A stretch of DNA of 64,000 nt from an uncultured Bacillota bacterium (GCA_958426775.1 CATZZP010000008.1:1-64000), one strand, 5' to 3'; counted from the stretch's first letter, positions 9,353 to 18,109 are shown. Notes: generated from the letters alone by a model not told the origin. Made by a program: numbers and translations.

Positions 9353-10699
9353 ATGGCTATTATGAATATTCTTGACTTCGGTGCGGTGAGTGACGGAAAA
9401 ACATCCTGCACTAAGGCTATTGCAGCGGCAATTGAAAAATGTGTTGAAAACGGCGGCGGTACTGTATATGTACCTGCAGGTACATACCTTACGGGACCTA
9501 TCTTTCTTAAAAGCAATACAGAGCTTAATGTTGAGGCAGGGGCAACTCTTCTTTTTACTAATGATATAAGTGAATATCCTGTTGTTACCTCTCGTTGGGA
9601 GGGTGTTAAGCGTGATTGCTATGCATCATGTATTAATGCAGACAATGCGGAGAATGTATCCGTTACGGGTAGGGGTACACTTGACGGTCAGGGTGCTTTT
9701 TGGTGGAAGATTTTCAGGGCTAAGGAGAATGAATACCCACGTCCTAAGCTTATTGCACCTTATGAGTGTAAAAATGTACTTATCCAAGGTGTAACTCTTA
9801 AAAATTCACCAAGCTGGACAATTAACACTATTCTTTGTGACAATGTAACAGTAGATAATGTTACAATCAACAACCCAAGCGACTCACCTAATACAGACGG
9901 TATTGACCCTGAGTCCTGTACAAATGTACATATCAGCAATTGTCATATCGATGTAGGTGATGACTGTATTGCTGTTAAGGCAGGTACAGAGGATACAGAA
10001 ATAAGAGTGCCTTGCAAGAATGTTACAATTACAAACTGTACAATGGTACATGGTCACGGCGGTGTTGTACTTGGCTCTGAAATGAGCGGCGGCATTGTTA
10101 ATGTTACTATTTCAAACTGTGTATTTGAGGGTACAGACAGAGGTATCCGCCTTAAGTCAAGACGAGGCAGAGGCGGTGTGGTTGAGGATATAAGAGTAGA
10201 TAATATAGTTATGGAAAATGTGCTTTGTCCGTTTATTGCTAACCTTTACTACTTCTGTGGACCAAGAGGCGATGATAAGTATGTATGGGATAAAAATCCA
10301 TACCCTGTTACAGAGGAAACTCCTGCTTTCAGACGCTTGCACTTTGCTAATATGACCTGTAAGGAGGTTAATGCTTCGGCAGGCTACTTCTACGGTCTTG
10401 CAGAGCAGTTTGTAGAGGATTGTACCTTTGAAAATGTATATATTTCTATGTCAGATAATCCTACACCGGGCAAGCCTGCTATGCTTGCGGGTATTGAGGA
10501 TATGGCTCAGAAAGGCTTCTTCTTAAGCAATACAAAGGGCATAAGCTTCAGCAATGTAACGGTTGTAGGTGCTGACGGTCCTGCCTTTGAGGTAGAAAAC
10601 AGCGAGGATATTATCTTTAACAACTGCATTAATAAAAATAACCGCACAGGTGATGAATGTATTAAGCAGACTAATGTTAAAAACTGCACAATTAAGTAA
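9353..10699 (+). CDS. Polygalacturonase / exo-oligogalacturonan hydrolase (GH28)
   Basis: A 448-residue GH28 beta-helix that hydrolyses alpha-1,4 galacturonan bonds. The four family signatures are present: NTDG (180-183), GDDC with Asp203/Asp204, GHG around His235, and RLK (266-268). It starts directly with the catalytic domain (NILDFGAVSDG) and lacks a signal peptide, so with its two operon partners it forms an intracellular route that de-esterifies and hydrolyses oligogalacturonides made outside by the PL9 and PL1 lyases. AGGAGG precedes the ATG, and a terminator follows 7 bp after the stop. Confidence 0.92.
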   Translation: MAIMNILDFGAVSDGKTSCTKAIAAAIEKCVENGGGTVYVPAGTYLTGPIFLKSNTELNVEAGATLLFTNDISEYPVVTSRWEGVKRDCYASCINADNAENVSVTGRGTLDGQGAFWWKIFRAKENEYPRPKLIAPYECKNVLIQGVTLKNSPSWTINTILCDNVTVDNVTINNPSDSPNTDGIDPESCTNVHISNCHIDVGDDCIAVKAGTEDTEIRVPCKNVTITNCTMVHGHGGVVLGSEMSGGIVNVTISNCVFEGTDRGIRLKSRRGRGGVVEDIRVDNIVMENVLCPFIANLYYFCGPRGDDKYVWDKNPYPVTEETPAFRRLHFANMTCKEVNASAGYFYGLAEQFVEDCTFENVYISMSDNPTPGKPAMLAGIEDMAQKGFFLSNTKGISFSNVTVVGADGPAFEVENSEDIIFNNCINKNNRTGDECIKQTNVKNCTIK

Positions 10700-10705
10700 T
10701 TACAA

Positions 10706-10739
10706 AAAGTACGGAAGCAATTATCTGTTTCCGTACTTT
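10706..10739 (+). terminator. Terminator of the CE8-GH28 operon
   Basis: An 11-bp perfect stem (AAAGTACGGAA / TTCCGTACTTT) with a 12-nt loop, followed by a T-rich tract. Confidence 0.85.
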
Positions 10740-10889
10740 ATTTTATGAATAAATTTTACAATTAACGGGCAAAATAAGGAATGTATTTTGTCACGTTGCC
10801 ATAAAAAAAAGACTGGATTTTTTTGCAGATTTATGTTATACTGATATTCAGTGCATTATGAACTGAAATATCAAGGAGGATTTATTGCA

Positions 10890-12185
10890 ATGAGCACAAT
10901 AGAAAAAATTGATGTAAATAAAGTTAAAATAAGCTTTAGCGTAAGTGCTGATAGATTTGAGGAAGGTCTTAATCATTCTTATAATAAGAATAAGGGTTCT
11001 ATCTCTATTCCCGGCTTCAGAAAGGGCAAGGCTCCCAGAAAGCTTATTGAGGCACAGTACGGTAAGGGCGTATTCTATGATGATGCAATTAACTTTGTAC
11101 TTCCCGATGCTTATGAGACAGCTGTAAAGGAGAATGAGCTTGAGGTTGTTTCAAAGCCTGAAATTGATATTACATCTATTGATGAAAACGGCGTTGCATT
11201 TACCGCTGAGGTATATTTAAAGCCTGAGGTTAAGATTGATAACTATAAGGGTCTTACCTGTCAGAAGAGAGATTATGAAGTAAGCGATGAAGAGGTTGAG
11301 GCTGAAATTAAGAAGGACCTTGCTAAGAATGCAAGAATTATTACAGTAACAGACAGAGCTGTTGCTGAGGGTGATATTGCTACAATTGACTTTAAGGGCT
11401 TTATGGACGGCGAGGCTTTTGAGGGCGGTGAGGCTCAGGATTATGACCTTGAAATCGGCTCACATTCATTTATTGATACCTTTGAGGACCAGCTTATCGG
11501 TAAGAATATCGGTGACAAGGTTGAGGTCAATGTGACCTTCCCTGAGGAATACGGTCAGCAGGAGCTTGCAGGCAAGCCTGCTATGTTTGAGGTAACTGTT
11601 AAGGGCATTAAGTTTAAGGAGCTTCCTGAGCTTACTGATGACTATGTTGCAGATACTACAGACAGCGAGAATGTTGCAGATTACAAAAACGACATTGTAG
11701 GCAGACTTAAGGCTGCTAAGCTTGAGGCTAATAAAAACGCTAAGCAGGAGGAACTCCTTACAAAGCTTATTGATATGGCTGAAATGGATGTACCTGCTCC
11801 TATGATTGAGCTTGATATTGACAATAAAATTCACGAATTTGAGTATAATATTACAAGACAGGGTCTTTCTTTAGAAATGTACCTTCAGTATATGGGTCAG
11901 ACTATGGACAGCATGAGAGAGGCTTACAGACCAATGAGCGAAAAGCAGGTTAAGGGCAGACTTGTTCTTGAGGCTGTTGCCGAAAAGGAGAACTTTGAGG
12001 TAACTGACGAGGAAATTAACAACGAGATTGCTCGTATCGCAAAGAACTACGGCATGGAGCTTGAAAACCTTAAGAGTGCTATCTCAGAGGATGACAGAAA
12101 GAACATTGTTAAGGATTTAAAGGTTCAAAAGGCTATTGCTTTAGTTTGCGACAATGCTGTTGAAACAGAAGAAGCAGAGGCTTAA
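10890..12185 (+). CDS. tig: Trigger factor
   Basis: Ribosome-bound chaperone and peptidyl-prolyl isomerase, 431 residues. The ribosome-binding signature is seen as PGFRKGKAPRK; the FKBP-type PPIase domain follows (about 150-245, GDIATIDFKGFMDG), then the helical C-terminal domain. The start is set at the ATG giving MSTIEKID, which has AAGGAGG at proper distance; an in-frame upstream ATG at 10851 has no ribosome site. An extended -10 (TGTTATACT) lies just upstream. tig-clpP-clpX is the usual Firmicutes order. Confidence 0.96.
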   Translation: MSTIEKIDVNKVKISFSVSADRFEEGLNHSYNKNKGSISIPGFRKGKAPRKLIEAQYGKGVFYDDAINFVLPDAYETAVKENELEVVSKPEIDITSIDENGVAFTAEVYLKPEVKIDNYKGLTCQKRDYEVSDEEVEAEIKKDLAKNARIITVTDRAVAEGDIATIDFKGFMDGEAFEGGEAQDYDLEIGSHSFIDTFEDQLIGKNIGDKVEVNVTFPEEYGQQELAGKPAMFEVTVKGIKFKELPELTDDYVADTTDSENVADYKNDIVGRLKAAKLEANKNAKQEELLTKLIDMAEMDVPAPMIELDIDNKIHEFEYNITRQGLSLEMYLQYMGQTMDSMREAYRPMSEKQVKGRLVLEAVAEKENFEVTDEEINNEIARIAKNYGMELENLKSAISEDDRKNIVKDLKVQKAIALVCDNAVETEEAEA

Positions 12186-12204
12186 TTTACTTAATATTAA
12201 ATAC

Positions 12205-12233
12205 AGAGGAAGCTAAACGGCTTCCTCTTATTA
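12205..12233 (+). terminator. Hairpin between tig and clpP, possible attenuator
   Basis: Perfect 9-bp stem AGAGGAAGC / GCTTCCTCT with a 6-nt loop, followed only by TATTAG. The weak T-tract suggests partial termination or an mRNA end-stabiliser rather than full termination. Confidence 0.5.
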
Positions 12234-12279
12234 GCCTATAGCGTTATTGCAGTTTTATGTTGTAATTAGGAGGTTTTTT

Positions 12280-12864
12280 ATGAGTTTAGTACCTATGGTA
12301 ATTGAACAAACTAACAGAGGCGAGCGTTCATACGACATTTATTCAAGATTATTAAAGGACAGAATTATTTTCTTAGGTGAAGAGGTAAATGAAACTACTG
12401 CAAGTCTTGTTGTAGCACAGTTACTTTTTCTTGCGGCAGAGGATCCCGATAAGGATATTAACCTTTACATTAACAGCCCGGGTGGTGTAATTACTGCAGG
12501 TATGGCTATCTATGATACGATGCAGTATATTAAGCCTGATGTATCTACAATTTGCATAGGTATGGCTGCAAGTATGGGGGCATTTTTGCTTGCAGGAGGT
12601 GCTAAGGGTAAGAGATATGCCCTGCCTAACTCTGAAATTATGATTCATCAGCCTTTAGGCGGTGCAAGAGGTCAGGCTACAGATATTAAAATCCATGCCG
12701 AATGGATACTTAAGACTAAGGAAAAAATGAACAGAATGTTAGCCGAAAACACAGGTAAGTCTATTGAAGAAATTGCAGCTGATACAGAAAGAGATAACTT
12801 TATGTCAGCAGAACAGGCTAAGGCTTACGGTCTTATTGACGATGTAATTACTAAACCTGTATAA
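12280..12864 (+). CDS. clpP: ATP-dependent Clp protease proteolytic subunit
   Basis: 194 residues from the ATG at 12280, chosen because TAGGAGG precedes it; this gives the standard MSLVPMVIEQ start. The catalytic triad is at the textbook positions: Ser98 (GMAASMG), His123 (MIHQPLGG), Asp172 (RDNF). The tetradecamer partners with ClpX, encoded 14 bp downstream, to degrade unfolded or tagged proteins in the cytoplasm. Confidence 0.97.
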   Translation: MSLVPMVIEQTNRGERSYDIYSRLLKDRIIFLGEEVNETTASLVVAQLLFLAAEDPDKDINLYINSPGGVITAGMAIYDTMQYIKPDVSTICIGMAASMGAFLLAGGAKGKRYALPNSEIMIHQPLGGARGQATDIKIHAEWILKTKEKMNRMLAENTGKSIEEIAADTERDNFMSAEQAKAYGLIDDVITKPV

Positions 12865-12878
12865 AAGGAGAGAAGTTA

Positions 12879-14177
12879 ATGGCAACCAAGAATGACGATA
12901 AAAAGCTTAAGTGTTCCTTCTGCGGTAAAACCCAGGACCAGGTACGTAGGCTTATTGCAGGCTCAGGGGTATATATCTGTAATGAATGTGTAGATATTTG
13001 CTATGGCTTAATTGATGGTGAGTATGAGGACTTAACCAACGATTTTACCGATGATATACCAAGACCTGCAGAAATCAAGGCAGAGCTTGATGAGTATGTT
13101 ATAGGTCAGGATAAGGCAAAAAAAGCTCTTGCAGTAGCAGTGTATAACCATTATAAGCGTATTGCCTGCATGGATAAAAAGGCAAGCTCTGATGTGGAGC
13201 TTCAAAAGAGCAATATACTTATGATAGGACCTACAGGTGTAGGTAAAACTATGCTTGCCCAGACCCTTGCAAAGCTTATTAACGTGCCTTTTGCTATAGC
13301 TGACGCTACCAGTCTTACAGAGGCAGGCTATGTAGGCGAGGACGTTGAAAATATACTTTTAAGACTTATTCAGGCGGCTGATTTTGATGTGGAGAGAGCC
13401 CAGAGAGGTATTATTTATATTGATGAGATTGATAAAATTTCACGTAAGTCAGATAACCCTTCAATTACAAGAGATGTAAGCGGTGAGGGTGTTCAGCAGG
13501 CTTTGCTTAAAATTTTGGAGGGTACGGTTGCAAATGTACCTCCTCAGGGCGGCAGAAAGCATCCACATCAGGAGTTTATCCAGATAGATACTACTAATAT
13601 ACTCTTTATATTGGGTGGTGCTTTTGCAGGTCTGGAAAAGGTTATTGAAAGACGTATTTCAAATAAGATAATCGGTTTTGGTGCAGAGGTTATTTCCAAT
13701 AAAGACTTGCGTTCAGGCGAGTTACTTGCAAAGGTACAGCCTGAAGACTTGCATAAATTCGGTATTATACCGGAGCTTATCGGTCGTATGCCTGTAGTCG
13801 TTACCCTTAACGACCTTGATGAGGATGCACTTATCAAGATACTTACAGAGCCCAAAAATGCTCTTACAAAGCAGTATAAGTATATGTTTGCTATGGATGA
13901 TGTTGAACTTGAGTTTGATGAATCTGCCCTTAGGGCTATTGCCCATAAGGCTGTTGAACAGCATACGGGTGCCAGAGGCTTAAGGTCCATATTAGAAAGC
14001 TTTATAACTAATATTATGTACGATATTCCTTCTATGGAAAATGTACAAAAGTGTATTATTAATGAGGATGTTGTACTTAACGGTGCTGAGCCGGAATATA
14101 TAATAAGTGATGAAATAACACCTATTAAAAAAACTACACAAAGAAAAAAACGAATATCAGAGCCTGACGTAGGCTGA
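12879..14177 (+). CDS. clpX: ATP-dependent Clp protease ATP-binding subunit ClpX
   Basis: 432 residues. The N-terminal zinc domain has Cys12, Cys15, Cys34 and Cys37. The AAA+ module carries Walker A GPTGVGKT (117-124) and Walker B IIYIDEIDK; the pore loop GYVGEDVE and the C-terminal helical domain (TGARGLRSI) follow. It unfolds substrates and feeds them to ClpP. A strong terminator begins at the stop codon. Confidence 0.97.
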   Translation: MATKNDDKKLKCSFCGKTQDQVRRLIAGSGVYICNECVDICYGLIDGEYEDLTNDFTDDIPRPAEIKAELDEYVIGQDKAKKALAVAVYNHYKRIACMDKKASSDVELQKSNILMIGPTGVGKTMLAQTLAKLINVPFAIADATSLTEAGYVGEDVENILLRLIQAADFDVERAQRGIIYIDEIDKISRKSDNPSITRDVSGEGVQQALLKILEGTVANVPPQGGRKHPHQEFIQIDTTNILFILGGAFAGLEKVIERRISNKIIGFGAEVISNKDLRSGELLAKVQPEDLHKFGIIPELIGRMPVVVTLNDLDEDALIKILTEPKNALTKQYKYMFAMDDVELEFDESALRAIAHKAVEQHTGARGLRSILESFITNIMYDIPSMENVQKCIINEDVVLNGAEPEYIISDEITPIKKTTQRKKRISEPDVG

Positions 14178-14216
14178 AAAAAATCCTCCGATTTAGTCGT
14201 CGGAGGATTTTTTTAA
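14178..14216 (+). terminator. Terminator after clpX
   Basis: A stem built on ATCCTCCGA / TCGGAGGAT extended by A/T pairs, an 8-nt loop and a T7 run. It works well in the plus direction, and its flanking A-run could also end transcription from the minus side. Confidence 0.9.
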
Positions 14217-14362
14217 TAATATTAACTTTATTACAGTTGTGATTTTGTTGTAAAAGCAGAAACAGCTTTGTACTTTTTTCGGCAAATGCATAAAATACAA
14301 TACCTATGCAGCAGGATATAATACTGTAAATAGTTTTTATCCGTCTATAGTCTTTGAGCAGC

Positions 14363-14503
14363 TTAAAAATCAAACATATTTCTATAGGTATCAGACTCTG
14401 CAGTGTTTGTTGAAGAATCGTACTTAAGGGAGTTGGCTGTAATAATACTTTCATTTTCAAATTCTGTTATGCTGAATGTGGGTTTAATATATATTTTTTT
14501 CAT
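14363..14503 (-). CDS. Small peptide of the MKK-x-Y-x-x-P family, copy 1
   Basis: A 46-residue ORF (MKKIYIKPTFSITEFENES, then IITANS, ending NMFDF). The ATG at 14503 is preceded by AGGTGATG, and the gene starts 24 bp after the frameshifted secreted-protein gene on the same strand. Copy 2 (16403-16552) shares the pattern MKK-x-Y-x-x-P, ITE(F/Y), IITA-x-S and a terminal DF, and also directly follows a secreted beta-sandwich gene. The shared N-terminal pattern and context support a real gene. No signal peptide or membrane segment is visible. The function is unknown; a leader-like or regulatory peptide is possible. Confidence 0.65.
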   Translation of the reverse strand: MKKIYIKPTFSITEFENESIITANSLKYDSSTNTAESDTYRNMFDF

Positions 14504-14527
14504 TAATCATCACCTACTTTATATTAA

Positions 14528-16053
14528 TTATACAGCTGTTGCCGTAAAAGTAACAGGTTCTCCGGAAATTTTGGTACCGTCTAAGGTCTTTACATAAGGA
14601 GTTGCCGTAATTGTAGAACCCGCTGTAATATCATTTACAGCATAGCCGAATTGTACCATATTATCAACAATTAGACCAATTGCTCCGTTATATTGCACCA
14701 ATCTATAAACTGTACTCATTTCTTTTGAAACAGTTTTTTCGCTTTCACTTGTTGTAAAGTCAAATCCTACTGCTGAGTAGTTATTAATTTGGGATAAATT
14801 AATATAACCTATAAACAATATAGAATTATTTGCAACGGTTAACGCCTCAGCGGAAACATCAGAATGGTAGCTGACATCGATTTTTCCGTAATAAGTAGTT
14901 CCGGGGTCCAGTGCGTAAAGGCTGATTATATCGCCTTCATTAACAGGAGCCGTCAGGGTAGAGGTTTGGTTTGCTGTCGTCATGTACGGTCCGTTGTAAT
15001 CATAGTTTACACCAAGGGCTAAAGCATCGCCTTCATTGCATGACGTAATATCAACAGTTACTGTTATCAAGCCCGATTCTTTAGCTGTAAATGTAATAAC
15101 ATCATTATCATTGGATTTTGCACCTAAGGTTGCATCTGCCATAAAATACCGTTTTCATTTACGGTAATGCTGCTGTAGGGGTCGGTTTGTTCATCTGTTC
15201 CTCGTGCGTTGAAATATGTAACATAATCAGCATAGTTGTCTGTAAAGTTAAGGGGGAAATCAAACTCTATTCTTTCAAAAGATAAATCATAGTTTAATGC
15301 AGGACTGTCCCCTACAGTGATGGGACCGGATTTATAAACACCCTTGTCACCTTTTGCCAATACTGTATATTCAAGAGTTGAAAAAAGGTCAACACCTTTT
15401 GTTTTATACTCCTGGGGTGTTACGGTTTTTGTATCAATTGAAGATGTAAAGGTAATCGTTGTATTTGTATCCGTTTCATCTATGCCTGTAACAGAACCTC
15501 TGTAATTATAGTCAGGCAAACTGTTTTCTACAGTAATTGTAACCTTTTTAATACCTAAAGAGGAGGTTATGCTTGCACCGTAATAAACTATTCCGTAGCT
15601 GTTTGACTCATATACAAAAGGTCCCACACTGGCTATCTCTGCGGAAAGCTCGTTATCACAGGCTGCGTCGCTGAAGAAACCCATATATCCGTCGCCGGAT
15701 ACGGACGTTTCAACAGTATATGTTTTATTTGGCTCGGTTATAATAGAAAACAGAGGAGTATTAACTTTTAATGTCATACCGTCTTCCGGACTTGTGTAAT
15801 CGAAATCACCTATTGCATCTTTATATATAGTCACATCAATACCGGTATCCCCGTTAGTATATGGCAATGTAACATCTTCAGTTAAGGTTTTATAATAAGT
15901 TATAGTTTGCTCATTGTTAAACGTAAGTACATCTGCCGGAGCAGGCGGATCCAGTGCATATGTGTTAGCTGAAAATGCAGATAAAAAAATTGAAAATATA
16001 AGCATTAAAATTAATTTGCTGTGTTTTAACGTTTGTAACCTTTGATTGAACAT
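14528..16053 (-). pseudogene. Frameshifted secreted beta-sandwich protein gene
   Basis: Two overlapping minus-strand ORFs form one gene. The first (16053-15124) starts with a signal peptide (MFNQRLQTLKHSKLILMLIF) and holds Ig-like repeats; it ends prematurely as SSITVNENGILWQMQP. The second, in the -1 frame (15142-14528), continues naturally as YFMADATLGAKSN and finishes with a Fn3-like domain. Restoring one T after the GGT codon near 15147 would give NENGYFMADATLG without a break, so a single-base deletion next to an A/T run is the simplest cause. The C-terminal domain resembles that of the next gene (16569-17939). The protein was probably a surface or carbohydrate-binding protein. A sequencing error or phase variation cannot be excluded. 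Confidence 0.7.
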
Positions 16054-16135
16054 TCAATTTCCTCCTTTTTATGTTATTATATGATTAATAGGGGGAATAA
16101 GCATTGCCTGTCAGAGCAATGCAAATTACAATATA

Positions 16136-16164
16136 ATTATAGCATTTATATGTTAATGGGTCAA
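16136..16164 (-). promoter_or_regulatory. Promoter of the frameshifted secreted-protein gene
   Basis: On the minus strand TTGACC (16164-16159) and TATAAT (16141-16136) are 17 bp apart. The leader contains a perfect 7-bp inverted repeat GCATTGC/GCAATGC (16101-16122) ahead of the AGGAGG site. Confidence 0.7.
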
Positions 16165-16194
16165 ATATTCTCTGTATACCGCAGGATAACGGTC

Positions 16195-16335
16195 CGTATA
16201 TTTTAAAAATAACTTCCCCGACTGTGGGGAAAAATGACAGTTCTGCAGGGAGGGCAATAATAAGGCTTGCCTCAAGCTGCAAAAACTGTCTTAAAACAGT
16301 AATGCCGTTCACATTTGTGGACGGCATTATTTATA
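16195..16335 (-). ncRNA. Structured intergenic element, candidate small RNA (strand uncertain)
   Basis: About 135 bp rich in compensating helices: a 12-bp hairpin AATGCCGTTCAC/GTGGACGGCATT (16301-16328); a long arm GACAGTT-TGCAG / CTGCA-AACTGTC (16236-16290) enclosing GAG-GCAA/TTGC-CTC; and TTCCCC/GGGGAA (16214-16231). On the minus strand the last hairpin is followed by GTTATTTTT, a plausible terminator. A possible promoter (TTTACA 16357-16352, 16 bp, TATAAA 16335-16330) sits at the other end. ACTGT/ACAGT (16285-16300) can pair instead of the long arm. I recognise no known RNA family. Read from the plus strand, the 12-bp hairpin plus ATTT could also terminate. Confidence 0.4.
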
Positions 16336-16354
16336 AAAAGTAATTGTAAATTGT

Positions 16355-16393
16355 AAAAAAACGACTCAAACCTGAAAGAATGAGTCGTTTTTA
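16355..16393 (-). terminator. Terminator after small-peptide copy 2
   Basis: Stem AACGACTCA/TGAGTCGTT with flanking A/T pairs and a T7 run on the minus strand, starting 10 bp after the peptide's stop codon. Its position marks the end of the 17939-16403 operon and supports the small gene as its last member. Confidence 0.85.
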
Positions 16394-16402
16394 ATTTAAT
16401 TA

Positions 16403-16552
16403 TCAGAAATCAACCGTATTTACACCTGCACCATCATTTATTAAGCCTGAGTTAAGTCCCCCTGTACCGATTAATTTACCGCTGGCAGTAATAATATCGG
16501 TGTTGTTATATTCTGTAATCTCCATAACAGGAGTTGTGTAATCTTTTTTCAT
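16403..16552 (-). CDS. Small peptide of the MKK-x-Y-x-x-P family, copy 2
   Basis: A 49-residue ORF beginning MKKDYTTPVMEITEYNNTD, then IITASGK, a Gly/Asn-rich middle and the end TVDF. A very good ribosome site (AGGAGGAG) lies in the 16-bp gap after the secreted-protein gene, and a terminator follows the stop. It is paralogous in pattern to copy 1. Peptides with such N-terminal MKKxYxxP and mid IITASG segments are, as I recall, common and uncharacterised in gut Clostridia. No membrane segment or cysteine is present. A role coupled to the preceding secreted protein is inferred from the repeated gene order only. Confidence 0.72.
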   Translation of the reverse strand: MKKDYTTPVMEITEYNNTDIITASGKLIGTGGLNSGLINDGAGVNTVDF

Positions 16553-16568
16553 TATAAACTCCTCCTTT

Positions 16569-17939
16569 TTACTCTACAACATTAACGGTAGTGTTTGAAT
16601 ATCTTGTAACTGTTGTACCATCTATAGCGGAAGTATATTCAACATATGCCTGTGCTTTTAAATTGTAGTCTGCACTTGTAACATTAGCGATAAATACAAT
16701 GTTATTGCCTTCTATCTTGTAATATGTACAAGGACACTTTGTTGTTGCTGTAGCATCAGGCTTAGCAAGAATAAAGCCGATACCTGTAATTTCGCCTGAT
16801 GTATAATCACTGTTTAAAGAAGCAGTTAACTGAAGTGCAGAGCTATCTGCTGTCATACCGTCGTTTGAAAGAGTAACAACAGGAAGCTTATATGTAATAC
16901 CATCGTATACCTTAACTGAGTAAAGGTTGATACCACCGTTTGAACCTACAGTAGCATCACCTGCGTATAAGTAATATGTACCTGCAGTAACAGAGAATTC
17001 AGCCTTACTCATAGTAGAGCCTACGAAATAATGCTTTGCAAGCTCCTTATCACCATCAGTTGCAAGGACAACAGGTCTTGTAGAAGAGCTATTACCTGAC
17101 ATACCGATAACTTCAATAGTAGAGTCGCTGTCAACATCAAACTTTATGCAGTAGCGTGATGTGTTACCTACGCCGTTGGTTTTAAGTCTGTTAGCATAAG
17201 TTACACCCTCAAAGGACTTTGAGTTAGCCTCAACAGTCATACCCTTAAAGGTCTGTGTGCCTGTAGTTTCATCTGTGCTTACATTACCGTATACTGTAAA
17301 GCCAGGCATTGTAGTTGTATCATAAGGTGCCTCAACAGAACCTGCAGTATCACCTGCAGCTAAGCCTGTAACGTTTGCATCCATCTTTGCTGCGGTAGCC
17401 TTTCCTGCATCAAGAATTGTGTCTGTATCAGCGTCTGCAAAGTCGGGATATGAAGCAGCACCCTCTTCTACAACAGTGACACTTGCAAGTCTTGTAGCTC
17501 TGGCTGTTCCTGTGTTGGCAATTCTGTAGGTTGTACCTATTTCACCTTTAACTGTAAAGGTGTATTCTATAGGTGTAGTACCTGTAACAGAAGCCTGCTC
17601 TAAGGAAGCACCTGTATCATCACATAAATCAATAGTAGATGTGTTTGAACCACCGGTGCTGGCAAAGCTTACTGTAATTGTAGCATTACCCTCAGGTGTA
17701 AATTTAATGTAATTAGAACCTCTCTTGCCGAGTTCAAAGGTGTTTATACCTGCAGAAGACTTATAAGCACCTGCACCAACTGCGGTAAAGTAACCGTCAG
17801 CAAAGGTATCACCGTCTACTACACCGTCTGCATCGGCAGTTAAGGTATAGGTTGCGGCAAAAGCCATAACTGTGCTAAGCATAACAGCAGTAGTTGCAAC
17901 AGCTGTAGCAACTAATGATTTGAAAAAAGTTTTCTTCAT
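16569..17939 (-). CDS. Secreted protein with two carbohydrate-binding-like beta-sandwich domains
   Basis: 456 residues with a clear signal peptide (MKKTFFKSLVATAVATTAVM, cleavage after AFA about residue 28). Two similar domains follow, about 48-155 (GYFTAVGAGAYKSS, NYIKFTPEGNATITVSF) and 215-347 (FEGVTYANRLKTNG, RYCIKFDVDSDSTIEVIG). They resemble the jelly-roll module often attached to gut pectate lyases, though no catalytic domain is present here. The C-terminal 105 residues form a Fn3-like domain akin to the end of the frameshifted neighbour. It could bind plant polysaccharide for the cell or scaffold the lyases; this is inference. It forms an operon with the small peptide downstream. Confidence 0.75.
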   Translation of the reverse strand: MKKTFFKSLVATAVATTAVMLSTVMAFAATYTLTADADGVVDGDTFADGYFTAVGAGAYKSSAGINTFELGKRGSNYIKFTPEGNATITVSFASTGGSNTSTIDLCDDTGASLEQASVTGTTPIEYTFTVKGEIGTTYRIANTGTARATRLASVTVVEEGAASYPDFADADTDTILDAGKATAAKMDANVTGLAAGDTAGSVEAPYDTTTMPGFTVYGNVSTDETTGTQTFKGMTVEANSKSFEGVTYANRLKTNGVGNTSRYCIKFDVDSDSTIEVIGMSGNSSSTRPVVLATDGDKELAKHYFVGSTMSKAEFSVTAGTYYLYAGDATVGSNGGINLYSVKVYDGITYKLPVVTLSNDGMTADSSALQLTASLNSDYTSGEITGIGFILAKPDATATTKCPCTYYKIEGNNIVFIANVTSADYNLKAQAYVEYTSAIDGTTVTRYSNTTVNVVE

Positions 17940-18020
17940 ATGGTATCCTCCTAACCTAGTTTATTACAGCTCTATTTTTGTTTGTAGGGCTGCATATATG
18001 AATTTACTTTATACCTTATC

Positions 18021-18049
18021 ATTATAGCATTAAATAGTTTTACAGTCAA
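18021..18049 (-). promoter_or_regulatory. Promoter of the secreted binding-protein operon
   Basis: TTGACT (18049-18044), 17 bp, TATAAT (18026-18021) on the minus strand. The leader is about 75 nt and ends in TAGGAGGAT. Confidence 0.75.
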
Positions 18050-18109
18050 GAAAACCTTAATTAAATCTTAATAAAATAGTAAATAAATTACCATTAAAAA
18101 ACATAACAG

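Noticed and set aside
11466..11834. 122-residue minus-strand ORF inside tig
   Set aside because: Shadow of the trigger factor frame, with low-complexity composition and no ribosome site.
13568..13990. 140-residue minus-strand ORF inside clpX
   Set aside because: Antisense to a conserved essential gene; Ser/Leu-rich translation typical of a shadow frame.
14134..14460. 108-residue minus-strand ORF over the clpX terminator and small-peptide copy 1
   Set aside because: It runs through a strong terminator, has no ribosome site and is out of frame with the better-supported 46-residue gene.
16085..16327. 80-residue minus-strand ORF in the intergenic structured region
   Set aside because: It reads through the promoter and hairpins of the region, has no ribosome site and its sequence has no protein-like pattern.
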